Shown here piece after piece: positions 43,434-53,341 of a stretch of DNA of 64,000 nt (position 1 is its first letter; each line of letters starts with the position of its first letter). Origin of the DNA: Ascidiaceihabitans sp. (GTDB taxonomy: Bacteria; Pseudomonadota; Alphaproteobacteria; Rhodobacterales; Rhodobacteraceae); the NCBI GenBank assembly GCA_029251465.1, contig JAQXDI010000061.1, positions 19,341-83,340 on the forward strand, in the 5' to 3' direction. The notes below the pieces were generated by a model. The model saw only the letters and a list, made by a program, of their open reading frames with translations. It made no database searches and had not been told where the DNA came from. Both the position numbers and the translations under genes were made by a program.

Positions 43434-44492
43434 CTACCGTGATCGATTTGGGATCAGCAGCGACGAATCTCCATAACTGAAAAACCTGTATTTTTCATCA
43501 ATCGCATGGGCATAGATGTCGCGGATTTCCTGTTGCCCCATCAAGGCAGACACCAACATCATCAGCGTCGATTTCGGCAAATGGAAATTGGTCATTAGCG
43601 CGTCGGCGACATGAAATTCGAACCCTGGATAGATAAAGATGTCCGTGTCCCCTTCCCACGCTGTGATCACGCCCGTGCGCGCAGCGGTTTCAATCAATCG
43701 CAACGCTGTTGTGCCCACAGGAATGATGCGCCCGCCGGCGGTTTTGGTGGCTTGGATTTCTGCGGCCGCCTGCGCGCTGACACGGCCCCATTCGGCGTGC
43801 ATTTTGTGGCTTAGCACGTCGTCGACCTTGACCGGCAAGAACGTGCCCGCGCCAACGTGTAGGGTAACTTCGGTAAAGGTCACGCCCATGTCTGCAAGTT
43901 GATCCAACAGGTTTTGGTCAAAGTGTAGGGAGGCTGTAGGCGCGGCAACAGCGCCAGAATGTTGTGCAAAAACAGTTTGGTAGTCGATGTGATCCTGACC
44001 GTCCGCAGGGCGTTTTGCGGCAATGTAGGGTGGCAAGGGCATCGCACCTGCGGCAGCCAAAGCGCTGTCGAACACATCGCCGTTGACGTTAAATTGCAAA
44101 TGCGCCTGCCCATCTTGGACGTGCTCCAAGGTCGCGGACAGATCGGGGGAAAACACGATTTCCTCGCCCAGTTTTACCTTTTTCAACGGCTTCAACAAGG
44201 CGGCCCACGTGCCGTTTGCTTGGGGTTCCAGCAGGGTCACTTCGATGCGTGCTGTGGTGTCACCTTGGGCCGATGTGCGCGCCCGTGTGCCGGACAAACG
44301 GGCAGGAATAACTTTGGTGTTGTTCAGCACCAAACGGTCGCCTGCGCGCAGCCAATCGGGCAAATCGTGCACGTGGTTGTCGGTAACCGTATCGCCTTGT
44401 GCCACCAGCAAACGCGCAGACGTGCGCGGCACCGCGGGGCGGGTTGCGATCAGATCGTCGGAGAGGTCAAAATCAAAGTCGGATAACTGCAT
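43434..44492 (-). CDS. queA: S-adenosylmethionine:tRNA ribosyltransferase-isomerase
   Basis: 352 residues. QueA signatures include the N-terminal [48 protein letters not shown] and the C-terminal [11 protein letters not shown]. It transfers ribose from SAM to preQ1 at tRNA position 34 in queuosine synthesis. It is 21 bases downstream of the AsmA/YhdP-like gene on the same strand. Confidence 0.95.
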   Translation of the reverse strand: MQLSDFDFDLSDDLIATRPAVPRTSARLLVAQGDTVTDNHVHDLPDWLRAGDRLVLNNTKVIPARLSGTRARTSAQGDTTARIEVTLLEPQANGTWAALLKPLKKVKLGEEIVFSPDLSATLEHVQDGQAHLQFNVNGDVFDSALAAAGAMPLPPYIAAKRPADGQDHIDYQTVFAQHSGAVAAPTASLHFDQNLLDQLADMGVTFTEVTLHVGAGTFLPVKVDDVLSHKMHAEWGRVSAQAAAEIQATKTAGGRIIPVGTTALRLIETAARTGVITAWEGDTDIFIYPGFEFHVADALMTNFHLPKSTLMMLVSALMGQQEIRDIYAHAIDEKYRFFSYGDSSLLIPNRSR

Positions 44493-44513
44493 GCCCGCGC
44501 CATACCTGCCTGC

Positions 44514-47500
44514 TTAGCGATCTTCAACATTGCTGTTTTGCCGAATTTTGGGCTCTTGGGTTTCGCTGGCTTCGGGCAGCAGTGCTTTGGGTGCTGTGGG
44601 TGCGGCAATCCCATCCGCTGTTGCGGACAATTTCGGTGCTGGCGCGCGGAACAAATCACGGAACATGCCCGGTGTAAGGGCGGACAGCGGATTGACCCGC
44701 ACGGTCGGATTTTTCGCAGCCCCCGTCAGTGAATAGTTGAACCCGATCAGCCCTTCGCCTTTGCGCGTCAGAATGCTGCCGATGCCGTTCAGCAGGTAGA
44801 TCGGAGAGATCACGCCCTGCATGTTCACCGTCCCCTGATCGACCGAATAAATCCCATCCATCGAAATGCCCATCGAGGGGCCGACAGCGCTCGCTTCGGT
44901 CAAAGTCATCGTCGAGGGGGTCAACCGAAAGGCGGCTTCGACCTCGTTAAAGTGGATGCCCGAACCACCCATTTGTTCAAGCAAACCGACAATGCTGAGC
45001 GCGTTTAACAAGGCGGCAATCGCGGGCGCGTCTTTGATACGGGTGTCTTGCACGTTCAGCTTGCCGTCGAACGCGCCGTCTTTGCCCACGGGCAACAGGG
45101 TCAGCGACAAGGCACCACCCCGCGCCTGTTTCAGCAATCCGGCAGAGGCAAAAATGCCGCCCGCGTCCTGAGAGGTGATGCGCACAGCGCTGCGCCCGTT
45201 TTGGGGCAACACGCGGCCTGACACTTGCGTGCCGCCATTCAGCGCGCCACTAAAAGAGCCGTCCAGCCCCGATTTTGTAGTGAATTCGCCGCGCATGTTG
45301 TTCAGCGCCAACGTGTCGGTGATTTGCAACCTGTCCAGACGGATGCGCATCGGCCCACCGGCCTCTGCATTGCCACCAGCCGACCCACCTGCCCCGAATT
45401 CCGCGCGGCGTAGATCTAGCGTACCGCCGGAAACTTCGATCGCAGGTGCCGCCCCTTTGCCGCGCCCGACCAAGGTCACCGGTGCGTCCAGCCAATTGCC
45501 AACTTGCACACGACCAAACGTCGCACGCTCTAAGCCGCCGGCCGCCGTGGTTGTGATGTTTCCGCGCGCCTTTAGGCCGGCCGCATCCAACGTCATCTCA
45601 TCAACTGTGACCGCACCACCAAGGCGCGCCGTTAGCTTTAGAGACCCGGCTTGATTAGCGTTTTTGGACCAGCCTAGCGGCGCAAATCGCATCTGTAAGC
45701 CGCGCAAATTCGAGGCCAGCGTCAATTTTGGCGGCCCGTCTTTGGGCAACTCGACCGTCACGTCGCCGCGACCGGAACCCGTGATAAATCCTGTTGGCAG
45801 ACCGATGTTGAATTCATCAATCGTACGTTCCGACAGCTCGACTGTGCCGCGTACAACGCTGTTTCCGGACGCGTTTGTGCCGATGTCTTGCGCCCATGTC
45901 GCGTCAAACGGCAACTGCCCGATGCGCCCTTGGCCACCGATTTTCACGCCGGAGTTTGAGGCTTGAACTTGTAAAACATCCGAGGCAAGGGTTTTGCCCG
46001 GCACCAGCGCGGACGTACGCACGGCGCGCAATTCGCCCTGCACATCGTATTCGATCTCGTCGCGCGCGATCTGCTTTTTCAAAGGCAGCGCCAATGTACC
46101 GGTCAGAACGGCGCGCCCATCAGCCAGCGAAACGTCGAGCCCGGCTTTGTCCATGATTTCCAGCTTTTCCTGATTCAAAAGCGACAAAGCAGCGGTAACT
46201 GTGCTGTCGGATCGCAGGCGCGCTACGCTGGGGGCACCGCCTTTGACCGTGATATCGGGAATGCTAAACGTCGATCCTGCCACATCAATCGCACCACCTT
46301 GCGGGGCCACAATGCGCCCACCATCCACAGCCACAACAAAGCGGTTGTCCAACATGCTCGCCTGCCCGCGCGCCTTGGTGACAGGCGGCATTGTTTTGAT
46401 CAATTGCACAGTGGCATCGGCATAATCGAAACTGAAGAATGCGCTGACCGGAGTGTTGGGCGTTTTGCGCAACGCAACCTCTGCATTGTGCAATGATCCA
46501 GCCAGAATATTCGTGTCGATCCAGTTGCGCGTGCCGCTTGCAAAACGATCCGGCCACAGCTGCAAAAGCCGTTCGGGTGCCAGCGTGTCGATCTGACCGT
46601 CAACGGCGAAACGCCAGCCTTCGGGGGCCGCACGCACATCCCCGCCAAAGCGCATGGTTTGCCCTTGGTCGTAGATCAGCATTTGGCCGACGCGCAGCAC
46701 AAACGGGTTCAGTTGCAGCTGGAAATCCATGTCAGCACCGTCAAGTTGGCGCGGCTCTTCGTACAGGTTTCTGGGATTGATACCAAGGCCGGACAATTCA
46801 AACTGCCCCGTCAAATCACTAAGCTTGCCGCTGTCGGGACCACCCAGAAATGCCTGTCCTTCAGCGCGGGTGGTGATCCATTCGCTTTTGACAAAAACCT
46901 CTGCAAAATCAATCGTCTGGGATGCTGCATCGTAGGTAAAATAACTGCGCGCGGATTGAAACGGGATCGGTTTTGTTGCTTGCGTCGGCTGCACCGCACC
47001 GGCCCCGATTTGCAACGTCGCACTGAGCGGTGCAAGGGTGCCATCGCTGTCAACGCCGCCGCGCAAAGCCCCCGAAATCGGGGCGCGCAGCACATCAAGC
47101 CACGCCAAAGCCGGGCTTTGGGCCGCAATGTCTTTGGCTGCAACATCGGCAATGTTGATCCCGAATTCAGCCGCCGCAGCACCGATCTGGCTGGTGTAAT
47201 TCGCCTCGACCGTGGCCACACCCGCCCCCCCGCTAAGCACAGCAAGATCAGCGGACAATCGCAGTTCCCCGCCATCGCGGTTCAGACGCAGCCGGCCCCC
47301 GTCAACCACCCAGGCTTGTTCGGTACGCACGTCCTCGAATTGCAAAGTCAGCGCCTGAATGTCCGCAGATCTGAAATTGCTAAGCGCCGGCGTTTCAAAG
47401 GCGGCATCCAACCGTTCAATCAGGTCCGGCAGGCTGATAAAATTCTGCTCAGAGCTGCTCAGTTCAGTGCCGCCGCGCAGGATGATCTGACCGTCTTTTT

Positions 47501-47939
47501 CACGCTGCATCGACACGACAACGCCGGTCAGTAGCATCGTTTTGAGCTTGGCTTGACCCTGAAAGAGCGCGCGTTTGGACAGGTCCGCCTCAAATTCCGA
47601 GAACGACAGCATGTTTGCGCCTTGGTCATCCAACAGATTGACGTTTTGCAGGCGCACGTGAGGCTGCCAGCCATCACGCAGCGTAAACTGCACATCGCCA
47701 AATTGCAGGTTCATGCCCGGCAATGCCTCAGCGGCGCGCTGTTCGATGCGCGCGCGCGCCCAATCAGGCGCAGTCAGCGTCTGACCCGTCACCGCAATCA
47801 CGCAAAGACCGATGACAATTGCCACCCCCATGATCCCGCTTAGCAACCACGCGCAAAAGCGGCGCAAAAGACGCCGTTTGGGTTTGATCCCAATAGGGTC
47901 GACGGGTGTGTCGGCCTGAATTTCGGTCGGGGTCGCCAT
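44514..47939 (-). CDS. AsmA/YhdP-family large envelope protein
   Basis: 1141 residues. Cytoplasmic N-terminus, then a single signal-anchor (LLSGIMGVAIVIGLCVIAVTG), then a long periplasmic beta-rich body: the DUF3971-type part in the first two thirds and an AsmA-like C-terminal domain (GGALSLTLLPVGKDGAF, MSLTEASAVGPSMGISMDGIYS in outline). Such proteins are thought to bridge inner and outer membranes for phospholipid transport. Inference from family only. The ribosome binding site is weak. Confidence 0.88.
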   Translation of the reverse strand: MATPTEIQADTPVDPIGIKPKRRLLRRFCAWLLSGIMGVAIVIGLCVIAVTGQTLTAPDWARARIEQRAAEALPGMNLQFGDVQFTLRDGWQPHVRLQNVNLLDDQGANMLSFSEFEADLSKRALFQGQAKLKTMLLTGVVVSMQREKDGQIILRGGTELSSSEQNFISLPDLIERLDAAFETPALSNFRSADIQALTLQFEDVRTEQAWVVDGGRLRLNRDGGELRLSADLAVLSGGAGVATVEANYTSQIGAAAAEFGINIADVAAKDIAAQSPALAWLDVLRAPISGALRGGVDSDGTLAPLSATLQIGAGAVQPTQATKPIPFQSARSYFTYDAASQTIDFAEVFVKSEWITTRAEGQAFLGGPDSGKLSDLTGQFELSGLGINPRNLYEEPRQLDGADMDFQLQLNPFVLRVGQMLIYDQGQTMRFGGDVRAAPEGWRFAVDGQIDTLAPERLLQLWPDRFASGTRNWIDTNILAGSLHNAEVALRKTPNTPVSAFFSFDYADATVQLIKTMPPVTKARGQASMLDNRFVVAVDGGRIVAPQGGAIDVAGSTFSIPDITVKGGAPSVARLRSDSTVTAALSLLNQEKLEIMDKAGLDVSLADGRAVLTGTLALPLKKQIARDEIEYDVQGELRAVRTSALVPGKTLASDVLQVQASNSGVKIGGQGRIGQLPFDATWAQDIGTNASGNSVVRGTVELSERTIDEFNIGLPTGFITGSGRGDVTVELPKDGPPKLTLASNLRGLQMRFAPLGWSKNANQAGSLKLTARLGGAVTVDEMTLDAAGLKARGNITTTAAGGLERATFGRVQVGNWLDAPVTLVGRGKGAAPAIEVSGGTLDLRRAEFGAGGSAGGNAEAGGPMRIRLDRLQITDTLALNNMRGEFTTKSGLDGSFSGALNGGTQVSGRVLPQNGRSAVRITSQDAGGIFASAGLLKQARGGALSLTLLPVGKDGAFDGKLNVQDTRIKDAPAIAALLNALSIVGLLEQMGGSGIHFNEVEAAFRLTPSTMTLTEASAVGPSMGISMDGIYSVDQGTVNMQGVISPIYLLNGIGSILTRKGEGLIGFNYSLTGAAKNPTVRVNPLSALTPGMFRDLFRAPAPKLSATADGIAAPTAPKALLPEASETQEPKIRQNSNVEDR

Positions 47940-48080
47940 GTTTTTGGTCGTGTCTGCTTTCTCTTTGGCTTTATTGTTGGGACGTTAGCCCTAAATCGCC
48001 CATTCACATACGGGTGCGCCACGTTTACGACGAAATCGTGAAAATCCCATCACACAAACACATTTCCTCATGAGGTTCTT

Positions 48081-48542
48081 ATGATCGAAGTCTCTGCCCC
48101 TGCCCCTGATTTCACATTGCCGCAAACGACGGGCGAAGATGTGACCCTGTCGGCCCTCAAAGGGCACGCTGTGGTTCTTTATTTCTATCCGCGCGATGAT
48201 ACGCCGGGCTGCACCAAGGAATCCATCGCATTTTCCGAGCACTTGCAAGAGTTTGCCGATGCAGGCGCGCTGGTGTTCGGGGTCTCGAAGGACAGTGTCG
48301 CAAAGCACGGCAAGTTCACCACCAAACATGATTTGACGGTGCCGTTGCTGTCGGATGAACATGGAACTGTGTGCGAAGATTACGGCGTTTGGAAAGAAAA
48401 GAACATGTACGGCAAGGTCTACATGGGAATTGAGCGGACAACTGTTTTGATTGGTGCGGACGGCGTGATCGCGCAGATTTGGCCAAAGGTTAAGGTTCCG
48501 GGCCACGCCGAGGCGGTTCTTACGGCTGTAAAGGCGCTGTGA
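48081..48542 (+). CDS. bcp: Thiol peroxidase / peroxiredoxin, Bcp type
   Basis: 153 residues, GAGG before the ATG. The peroxidatic cysteine is in DDTPGCTKES. The resolving cysteine found five residues later in E. coli Bcp is absent (Ile at that position); the only other cysteine is in GTVCEDYG, so the mechanism may be atypical two-cysteine or one-cysteine. It reduces hydroperoxides with thioredoxin. The stop overlaps the next ATG by one base. Confidence 0.93.
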   Translation: MIEVSAPAPDFTLPQTTGEDVTLSALKGHAVVLYFYPRDDTPGCTKESIAFSEHLQEFADAGALVFGVSKDSVAKHGKFTTKHDLTVPLLSDEHGTVCEDYGVWKEKNMYGKVYMGIERTTVLIGADGVIAQIWPKVKVPGHAEAVLTAVKAL

Positions 48543-49351
48543 TGTTGCCGCTGGCGCAAATGGCGGTGAATGTTTTGACCACGGCGGATGGTCGCGAGAA
48601 AACAGCATTGTCGCGCAAGTACGCAGCGGAGTGGCAAGCCACCCGCGCCCGTGGCGAGACGCCCGAGATTGGCCGCGCGGAGCCCCCGATGCAGCCTGCG
48701 CGCCCTAAAAAACCTGAATTGCTGTCACCGCGTGATGTGCCACATCGCAAGCCCGGCACCCCTGAGGGGCGCATCGCGTTGCTGCATGCGGTCGCGCATA
48801 TCGAGCTGAACGCGGTGGACCTACATTGGGACATCATTCCGCGCTTTGCCCACGTCAAAATGCCGATGGGATACTACGATGATTGGGTGAAGGCTGCGGA
48901 TGAAGAATCCAAACATTTCAACCTGATGGCAGACTGTCTTGAGGAAGTTGGCAGTCACTACGGGGCGCTTCCTGCCCACGCCGGCATGTGGCGCGCAGCC
49001 GAGGATACTGCGGATGATTTCATGGGGCGTTTGGCTGTGGTGCCGATGGTTCTTGAGGCCCGCGGGCTAGACGTGACGCCCAACATGATCCGCCTGTTCA
49101 AACAGGCCAAAGCAACCAGTGCCGTTGCGGCACTTGAAACCATCTACGCCGAAGAGGTCGCGCATGTGGCCTATGGATCAAAGTGGTTTCACTTTTTGTG
49201 CGGGCGCAACGATCTTGACCCGAAACAAGCCTTTCACGAACTGGTCCAGACGTATTTCCACGGTGCGCTGAAGCCGCCCTTCAACGAAGAAAAACGGGCT
49301 GAGGCCGGTATCCCTCCGGATTTCTACTGGCCGCTTGCTGTTTCAACCTGA
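48542..49351 (+). CDS. DUF455 family ferritin-like protein
   Basis: 269 residues from ATG 48542. It contains the DUF455 core with carboxylate and histidine pairs suggestive of a ferritin-like di-iron fold: AVAHIELNAVDLHWD, AADEESKHFNLMADCL and IYAEEVAHVAYGSKWF. Function unknown; coupling with bcp hints at oxidative stress, as inference. Confidence 0.88.
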   Translation: MLPLAQMAVNVLTTADGREKTALSRKYAAEWQATRARGETPEIGRAEPPMQPARPKKPELLSPRDVPHRKPGTPEGRIALLHAVAHIELNAVDLHWDIIPRFAHVKMPMGYYDDWVKAADEESKHFNLMADCLEEVGSHYGALPAHAGMWRAAEDTADDFMGRLAVVPMVLEARGLDVTPNMIRLFKQAKATSAVAALETIYAEEVAHVAYGSKWFHFLCGRNDLDPKQAFHELVQTYFHGALKPPFNEEKRAEAGIPPDFYWPLAVST

Positions 49352-49415
49352 GAGGTAGCGCACAAGCCCTTTTGAATAGGCGGTTTTTTGCCAATATGCC
49401 ACAATCCCGCCTAGG

Positions 49416-49425
49416 GATTCGAATC
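49416..49425. other. Overlapping GANTC sites upstream of the M23 peptidase gene
   Basis: GATTCGAATC is a perfect ten-base palindrome holding two GANTC sequences, the target of the alphaproteobacterial CcrM methyltransferase. It sits 111 bases before the peptidase start in an otherwise featureless 184-base spacer. Confidence 0.4.
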
Positions 49426-49535
49426 GGGTGATCAAGAGGGTTGCCCGATGCCGCCCCACTGTCTATTCCAATACCTTATGCGCGCGCGGGCTTTGACTGC
49501 GTCGTGATGAGTGGGATGGGAAAAGGGTACGCTGC

Positions 49536-50864
49536 GTGCGAACACGTCTAGGAGCAAAACTGCATATTGTTCTGGAACGCTATTTTCCAGAGCGTCGGGT
49601 CTTTCTTAAATCAGACACTGACACACGATTTATTCGCCTGCGTCCGGGCAGCCAGCTGATCGCCTATGCGGGTGTTGCGCTGTTAGTTGCGTGGGCCATC
49701 GTTGCGACAGCCATCATCCTGTTGGACAGCATCGGATCGGGCAATTTCCGCGAACAAGCGAAACGCGATCAAAACAACTATCAGGCGCGCCTGAATGAAT
49801 TGTCTTCACAACGTGACAGCCGTGCGACCGAAGCTGTCGCCGCCCAAAACCGGTTTAACGCCGCCCTCGCCCAGATTTCCGTGATGCAATCCGAACTGCT
49901 GGATTCCGAGACCCGCCGTCGCGAGCTGGAAACCGGTATCGAGGTGATCCAGTCGACCTTGCGTGGCACGATGAAAGATCGTGAGGCTGCGCGCAGCAAA
50001 CTGGCCGATGCCCAGGAACAGCTGAATGGTGGTGCCGGAACCGCGCTGGCCAGTGCTGGTGCGGGTGCCTCAATGGGGTTTGTCGCCGAAGCCTTGGCCA
50101 AAACCGCTGCCGAACGCGATCAGGTCATTCTGGATTCCCAAGACGCCCTGTTGGCCGCCGACGAAATGGCGCAGCAAATTTCGATCATGAAAGAACAAAA
50201 CGACGCGATTTTCCGCCAGTTGGAAGACGCGATGACAGTCTCTGTCGCCCCGCTTGATAAAATGTTCCGCGCCGCTGGCATGCCCACCGACCGGATTATC
50301 GAACAGGTGCGCCGTGGCTATTCCGGTCAAGGTGGCCCGCTGACGCCGCTGTCGTTCTCAACCCGTGGTCAGGAACCGACGGCCGACACGCTGCGTGCCA
50401 ACCGTTTGTTGGACCAAATGGACCGCTTGAACCTCTACCGGATCGCCGCGCAAAAAGCGCCGTTTGCGAATCCTGTGAAGGATGCGTTCCGCTTTACTTC
50501 GAAATTTGGCCCGCGACGTGACCCGAAAACCGGCGGGCGTCGTATGCACAAAGGCGTCGATTTCGCCGCCGCAAATGGCACCCCGCTGTATGCCACAGCG
50601 GACGGTGTTGTGACTCACTCCGGATGGTCCTCAGGATATGGACGTCTGGTTAAGATACAGCATGAATTTGGCATCGAAACACGCTACGCCCACATGAGTA
50701 AACTTCGCGTAAAAGTTGGTCAAAGGGTATCGCGTGGACAACGCATTGGTGATATGGGAGCTTCAGGACGCGTTACCGGTGTCCATCTCCATTACGAAGT
50801 GCGTGTAGGTGGTAAAGCTGTGAACCCAATGATCTATATCAAGGCTGCAAACGATGTTTTCTAA
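49536..50864 (+). CDS. Membrane-anchored M23 family metallopeptidase
   Basis: 442 residues from GTG 49536 (MRTRLGAKLHIVLERYFPERR when initiated). A single membrane anchor (about 45-65, IAYAGVALLVAWAIVATAIILL) is followed by a periplasmic coiled coil (about 75-215) and a LytM/M23 domain with zinc ligands in MHKGVDFA (H338 region) and HLHYEVR. It should cut peptidoglycan cross-links. It overlaps the bactofilin gene by 11 bases; this pair is widespread and linked to cell shape. Confidence 0.93.
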   Translation: MRTRLGAKLHIVLERYFPERRVFLKSDTDTRFIRLRPGSQLIAYAGVALLVAWAIVATAIILLDSIGSGNFREQAKRDQNNYQARLNELSSQRDSRATEAVAAQNRFNAALAQISVMQSELLDSETRRRELETGIEVIQSTLRGTMKDREAARSKLADAQEQLNGGAGTALASAGAGASMGFVAEALAKTAAERDQVILDSQDALLAADEMAQQISIMKEQNDAIFRQLEDAMTVSVAPLDKMFRAAGMPTDRIIEQVRRGYSGQGGPLTPLSFSTRGQEPTADTLRANRLLDQMDRLNLYRIAAQKAPFANPVKDAFRFTSKFGPRRDPKTGGRRMHKGVDFAAANGTPLYATADGVVTHSGWSSGYGRLVKIQHEFGIETRYAHMSKLRVKVGQRVSRGQRIGDMGASGRVTGVHLHYEVRVGGKAVNPMIYIKAANDVF

Positions 50865-51366
50865 GAGCAAAATCAACGAACCTGGCCCCAAAGACGACGC
50901 GGCGCCATCAAAACCAGCGGCACCTGCAGCCCCAGCGCCAGCAACCTCCGCCCATAAACCCAACGAATTCAAGGCAAGCGCCCCCAAGGCCAAGCCTGCT
51001 GCCTCAGTGCTGTCCACGGACCTGCACGTCACAGGCAACATGAAGACAACCGGCGACATCCAAGTCGAAGGCACGGTAGAGGGCGACATTCGCGCGCACC
51101 TGCTGACCATCGGCGAGACCGCAACAATCAAAGGTGAAGTGATTGCCGATGACGTTGTGATCAACGGTCGTATCGTTGGTCGTGTGCGTGGCCTGAAGGT
51201 CCGTCTGACATCAACCGCGCGGGTCGAGGGTGACATCATTCACAAGACCATTGCGATTGAATCCGGTGCTCATTTCGAAGGCTCCGTGCAACGTCAGGAC
51301 GACCCGCTGAGCACAGGATCTTCCAAGCCTATTCCAGCAGCAGCGCCAAAGCCTCAGCAAGGCTAA
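50854..51366 (+). CDS. Bactofilin
   Basis: 170 residues. A Pro/Ala-rich flexible N-terminus (about 1-50) is followed by the bactofilin beta-helix (TGDIQVEGTVEGDIRAHLL, GEVIADDVVINGRIVGRV, GDIIHKTIAIESGAHFEG) and a short Pro-rich tail. It forms cytoskeletal filaments that localise peptidoglycan enzymes; the overlapping upstream M23 peptidase is the probable client. Confidence 0.94.
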   Translation: MFSKSKINEPGPKDDAAPSKPAAPAAPAPATSAHKPNEFKASAPKAKPAASVLSTDLHVTGNMKTTGDIQVEGTVEGDIRAHLLTIGETATIKGEVIADDVVINGRIVGRVRGLKVRLTSTARVEGDIIHKTIAIESGAHFEGSVQRQDDPLSTGSSKPIPAAAPKPQQG

Positions 51367-51388
51367 GCGTCTCACAATAGAAATTTAG

Positions 51389-51421
51389 AAAGGCATCGCG
51401 GGAAACTGCGGTGCCTTTTTT
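51389..51421 (+). terminator. Terminator after bactofilin
   Basis: AAAGGCATCGC pairs with GCGGTGCCTTT (one G-T pair), followed by T's, starting 23 bases past the stop. Confidence 0.88.
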
Positions 51422-51735
51422 GATATTCGCGCCACGAACAATCTCGCCATCCCCCCGCTTGCAGCTCAAGCCCGCCGCTGATATCCGAACAGCTTGCTTG
51501 GCAATACAGCCGGGCAATGGAGTTTTTATGTTTACGATTGCGGGAAACCGCTAAGTCCTGAACGCCAGGACACCCTAGCCAAATAGAACCTGCGCATTGC
51601 GTGTCAGGTTCGCTTTTTGCATGGCTCGTGAACGCTCAGTTTTCCACAGCAATGAGTGATTTAGATGCGGGTTATGCGCCCGTTGCACCGCGCAATATTG
51701 GCGCGTGTGACGATACTGAGAAAGACGAAAGACCG
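51422..51735 (+). other. Intergenic region with possible small transcript
   Basis: No full gene is seen. It contains an eight-codon mini frame with GGAG (ATG 51528 to TAA 51554, MFTIAGNR), a small hairpin TCCTG/CAGGA (51556-51570), then a terminator hairpin (51586-51618). This could be a small RNA or a leader, or chance. 51619-51735 is the promoter region of the acetyltransferase gene. Confidence 0.35.
51586..51618 (+). terminator. Orphan terminator hairpin
   Basis: GAACCTG (51586-51592) and CAGGTTC (51605-51611) followed by GCTTTTT. There is no annotated gene immediately upstream, since bactofilin already has its own terminator. Confidence 0.6.
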
Positions 51736-52197
51736 ATGAAAATACGATCAACAAAGCACGACGATATCGCCGCCTTGCAGGAGGTGCTTGACGGCACCGC
51801 GCTTTTCCCAAGTGAAATGCTGCCTGACATCGTGGGCGGTTTTCTATCTGAAAATGACAGCGCCGATATCTGGCTGACATGCGAGGCTGACGGCAAGCCC
51901 GTCGGGTTTTGCTATGCAGTTCCGGAAGAGCTGGCTGACGGGGCGTGGAACATGCTCGCCATCGCTGTCTTGCCAAGCGCGCAAGGCAACGGCCGCGGCG
52001 GTGCGATCACGGCACATCTGGAAACTGAGCTAAGGGAGCGCGGAGCACGCATCCTGATCGCTGACACGTCAGGAACGGATGAATTCGCGCAAACCCGCGC
52101 ATTCTATCAAAAGAGCGGTTACAGCGAAGAAGCCCGTATTCGAGATTTCTGGGCACCGGGAGACGACAAAGTCGTCTTTTGGAAGTCGCTGACCTAA
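51736..52197 (+). CDS. GNAT family N-acetyltransferase
   Basis: 153 residues from MKIRSTKHDDIAALQEVL. The acetyl-CoA-binding motif A is AIAVLPSAQGNGRGGAITAHLE, and motif B is RAFYQKSGYSEEARIRDFW. Substrate unknown. An in-frame GTG at 51601 would place 45 extra residues through the orphan terminator and is rejected. A terminator hairpin follows. Confidence 0.88.
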   Translation: MKIRSTKHDDIAALQEVLDGTALFPSEMLPDIVGGFLSENDSADIWLTCEADGKPVGFCYAVPEELADGAWNMLAIAVLPSAQGNGRGGAITAHLETELRERGARILIADTSGTDEFAQTRAFYQKSGYSEEARIRDFWAPGDDKVVFWKSLT

Positions 52198-52212
52198 GTC
52201 GAAAGCAATGTT

Positions 52213-52250
52213 CTGGCCCGCCGATTGTGCGCGGGCCAGTGACCGTTTTT
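52213..52250 (+). terminator. Terminator after the acetyltransferase gene
   Basis: CTGGCCCGC (52213-52221) pairs with GCGGGCCAG (52231-52239), followed by TGACCG and a run of six T's. Confidence 0.85.
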
Positions 52251-52259
52251 TGAAAGTCC

Positions 52260-52282
52260 GTAAGGTGCGCGTGTCGCGCACC
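52260..52282 (+). repeat. GTAAGGTG hairpin element, copy E
   Basis: GTAAGGTG CGC GTGTC GCG CACC, between the convergent acetyltransferase and cyclophilin genes, nine bases before the cyclophilin stop. Confidence 0.8.
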
Positions 52283-52290
52283 CCAACGTT

Positions 52291-52842
52291 TTATTCAGTC
52301 ACAGTGACCTCTTTCATCACGTCCGGTTGGCCGCTGACAGAACCGCTTTGGCCGCCACCGCGTTTGATCGCGTCCAGCACGTCCAGCCCTTCGGTGACTT
52401 TGCCAACAACGGTGTACTTGCCGTTCAGAAAGTCGCCTTGGTCAAACATAATAAAGAACTGGCTGTTGGCGCTGTTGACGTTTTGCGACCGCGCCATGCC
52501 AACCACACCGCGTGCGAATGGTGTGTCGGAAAATTCCTGATCCAGCATCGGCAGGTCAGACCCACCCGTGCCTGCACGACCCAAATCAGCGCCAGAAACG
52601 CCAAACTGAACATCACCGGTTTGCGCCATAAAGCCGTCGATCACGCGGTGAAACACCACGCCATCGTATTTGCCGCTCGCGGCCAGCGTCGTGATGCGTT
52701 CGGCGTGGTTTGGCGCGATGTCCTCGAGCAGATCGATGGTGATGGTTCCATTGGCCCCTTCACCTTCAACTTCGATTTGGATGCCAGAGGCAACCGCTGG
52801 ACTGGCCAGCAGCGCCACAGCAAATGCAAGTTTACTAAGCAT
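52291..52842 (-). CDS. Periplasmic cyclophilin-type peptidyl-prolyl isomerase
   Basis: 183 residues with a signal peptide (MLSKLAFAVALLASPAVAS). Cyclophilin signatures: VVFHRVIDGFMAQTGD, GVVGMARSQNVNSANSQFFIMF and FLNGKYTVVGKV. It catalyses proline isomerisation in exported proteins. It overlaps the upstream cytoplasmic paralogue by eight bases; the pair arose by tandem duplication. Confidence 0.93.
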   Translation of the reverse strand: MLSKLAFAVALLASPAVASGIQIEVEGEGANGTITIDLLEDIAPNHAERITTLAASGKYDGVVFHRVIDGFMAQTGDVQFGVSGADLGRAGTGGSDLPMLDQEFSDTPFARGVVGMARSQNVNSANSQFFIMFDQGDFLNGKYTVVGKVTEGLDVLDAIKRGGGQSGSVSGQPDVMKEVTVTE

Positions 52843-53341
52843 CTGCGGCCACTTTTACGCTGATCATGCGATCAGGTTCCGCTGGTGGCTCGCCGCGCGT
52901 CAATGCATCGACATGTTCCATGCCGCTCATGACTTGGCCATAGACGGTGTACTGGCCGTTCAGGAATGCGTTGTCACCAAAGTTGATGAAAAACTGGCTG
53001 TTGGCGGAATCAGGGTTGGCAGAACGTGCAGCCCCAATGGATCCACGTGCGTGTGGCACTTTGGAAAATTCGGCTGGCAGATCATCGTGAGAGGACCCCC
53101 CGGTGCCGGCCATGCGGATGTTAAACCCGTCTTCCATGTCGCCGTGCTGAACGTCGCCTGTTTGCGCCATAAAGCCGTCGATTACGCGGTGGAATGCGAC
53201 GTTGTCGTACTCGCCTGCGCGCACCAGCGTTTTCATGCGCTCGACGTGTTTCGGGGCGATCTTTGGCAGCAATTCGATGGTGACGGTGCCACCTTTCAGC
53301 TCCATCAGGATCGTGTTTTCGGGATCTTTAATATCGGCCAT
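52835..53341 (-). CDS. ppiB: Cytoplasmic cyclophilin-type peptidyl-prolyl isomerase
   Basis: 168 residues, no signal peptide. VAFHRVIDGFMAQTGD, GSIGAARSANPDSANSQFFINFGDNAFLNGQYTVYG are conserved. First gene of a two-cyclophilin operon. It is divergent from pgk with a 151-base promoter region. Confidence 0.93.
   Translation of the reverse strand: MADIKDPENTILMELKGGTVTIELLPKIAPKHVERMKTLVRAGEYDNVAFHRVIDGFMAQTGDVQHGDMEDGFNIRMAGTGGSSHDDLPAEFSKVPHARGSIGAARSANPDSANSQFFINFGDNAFLNGQYTVYGQVMSGMEHVDALTRGEPPAEPDRMISVKVAADA

Noticed and set aside
51528..51554. Eight-codon leader peptide MFTIAGNR
   Set aside because: It has a binding site but no regulatory codon pattern and no gene directly downstream; kept only as part of the intergenic note.
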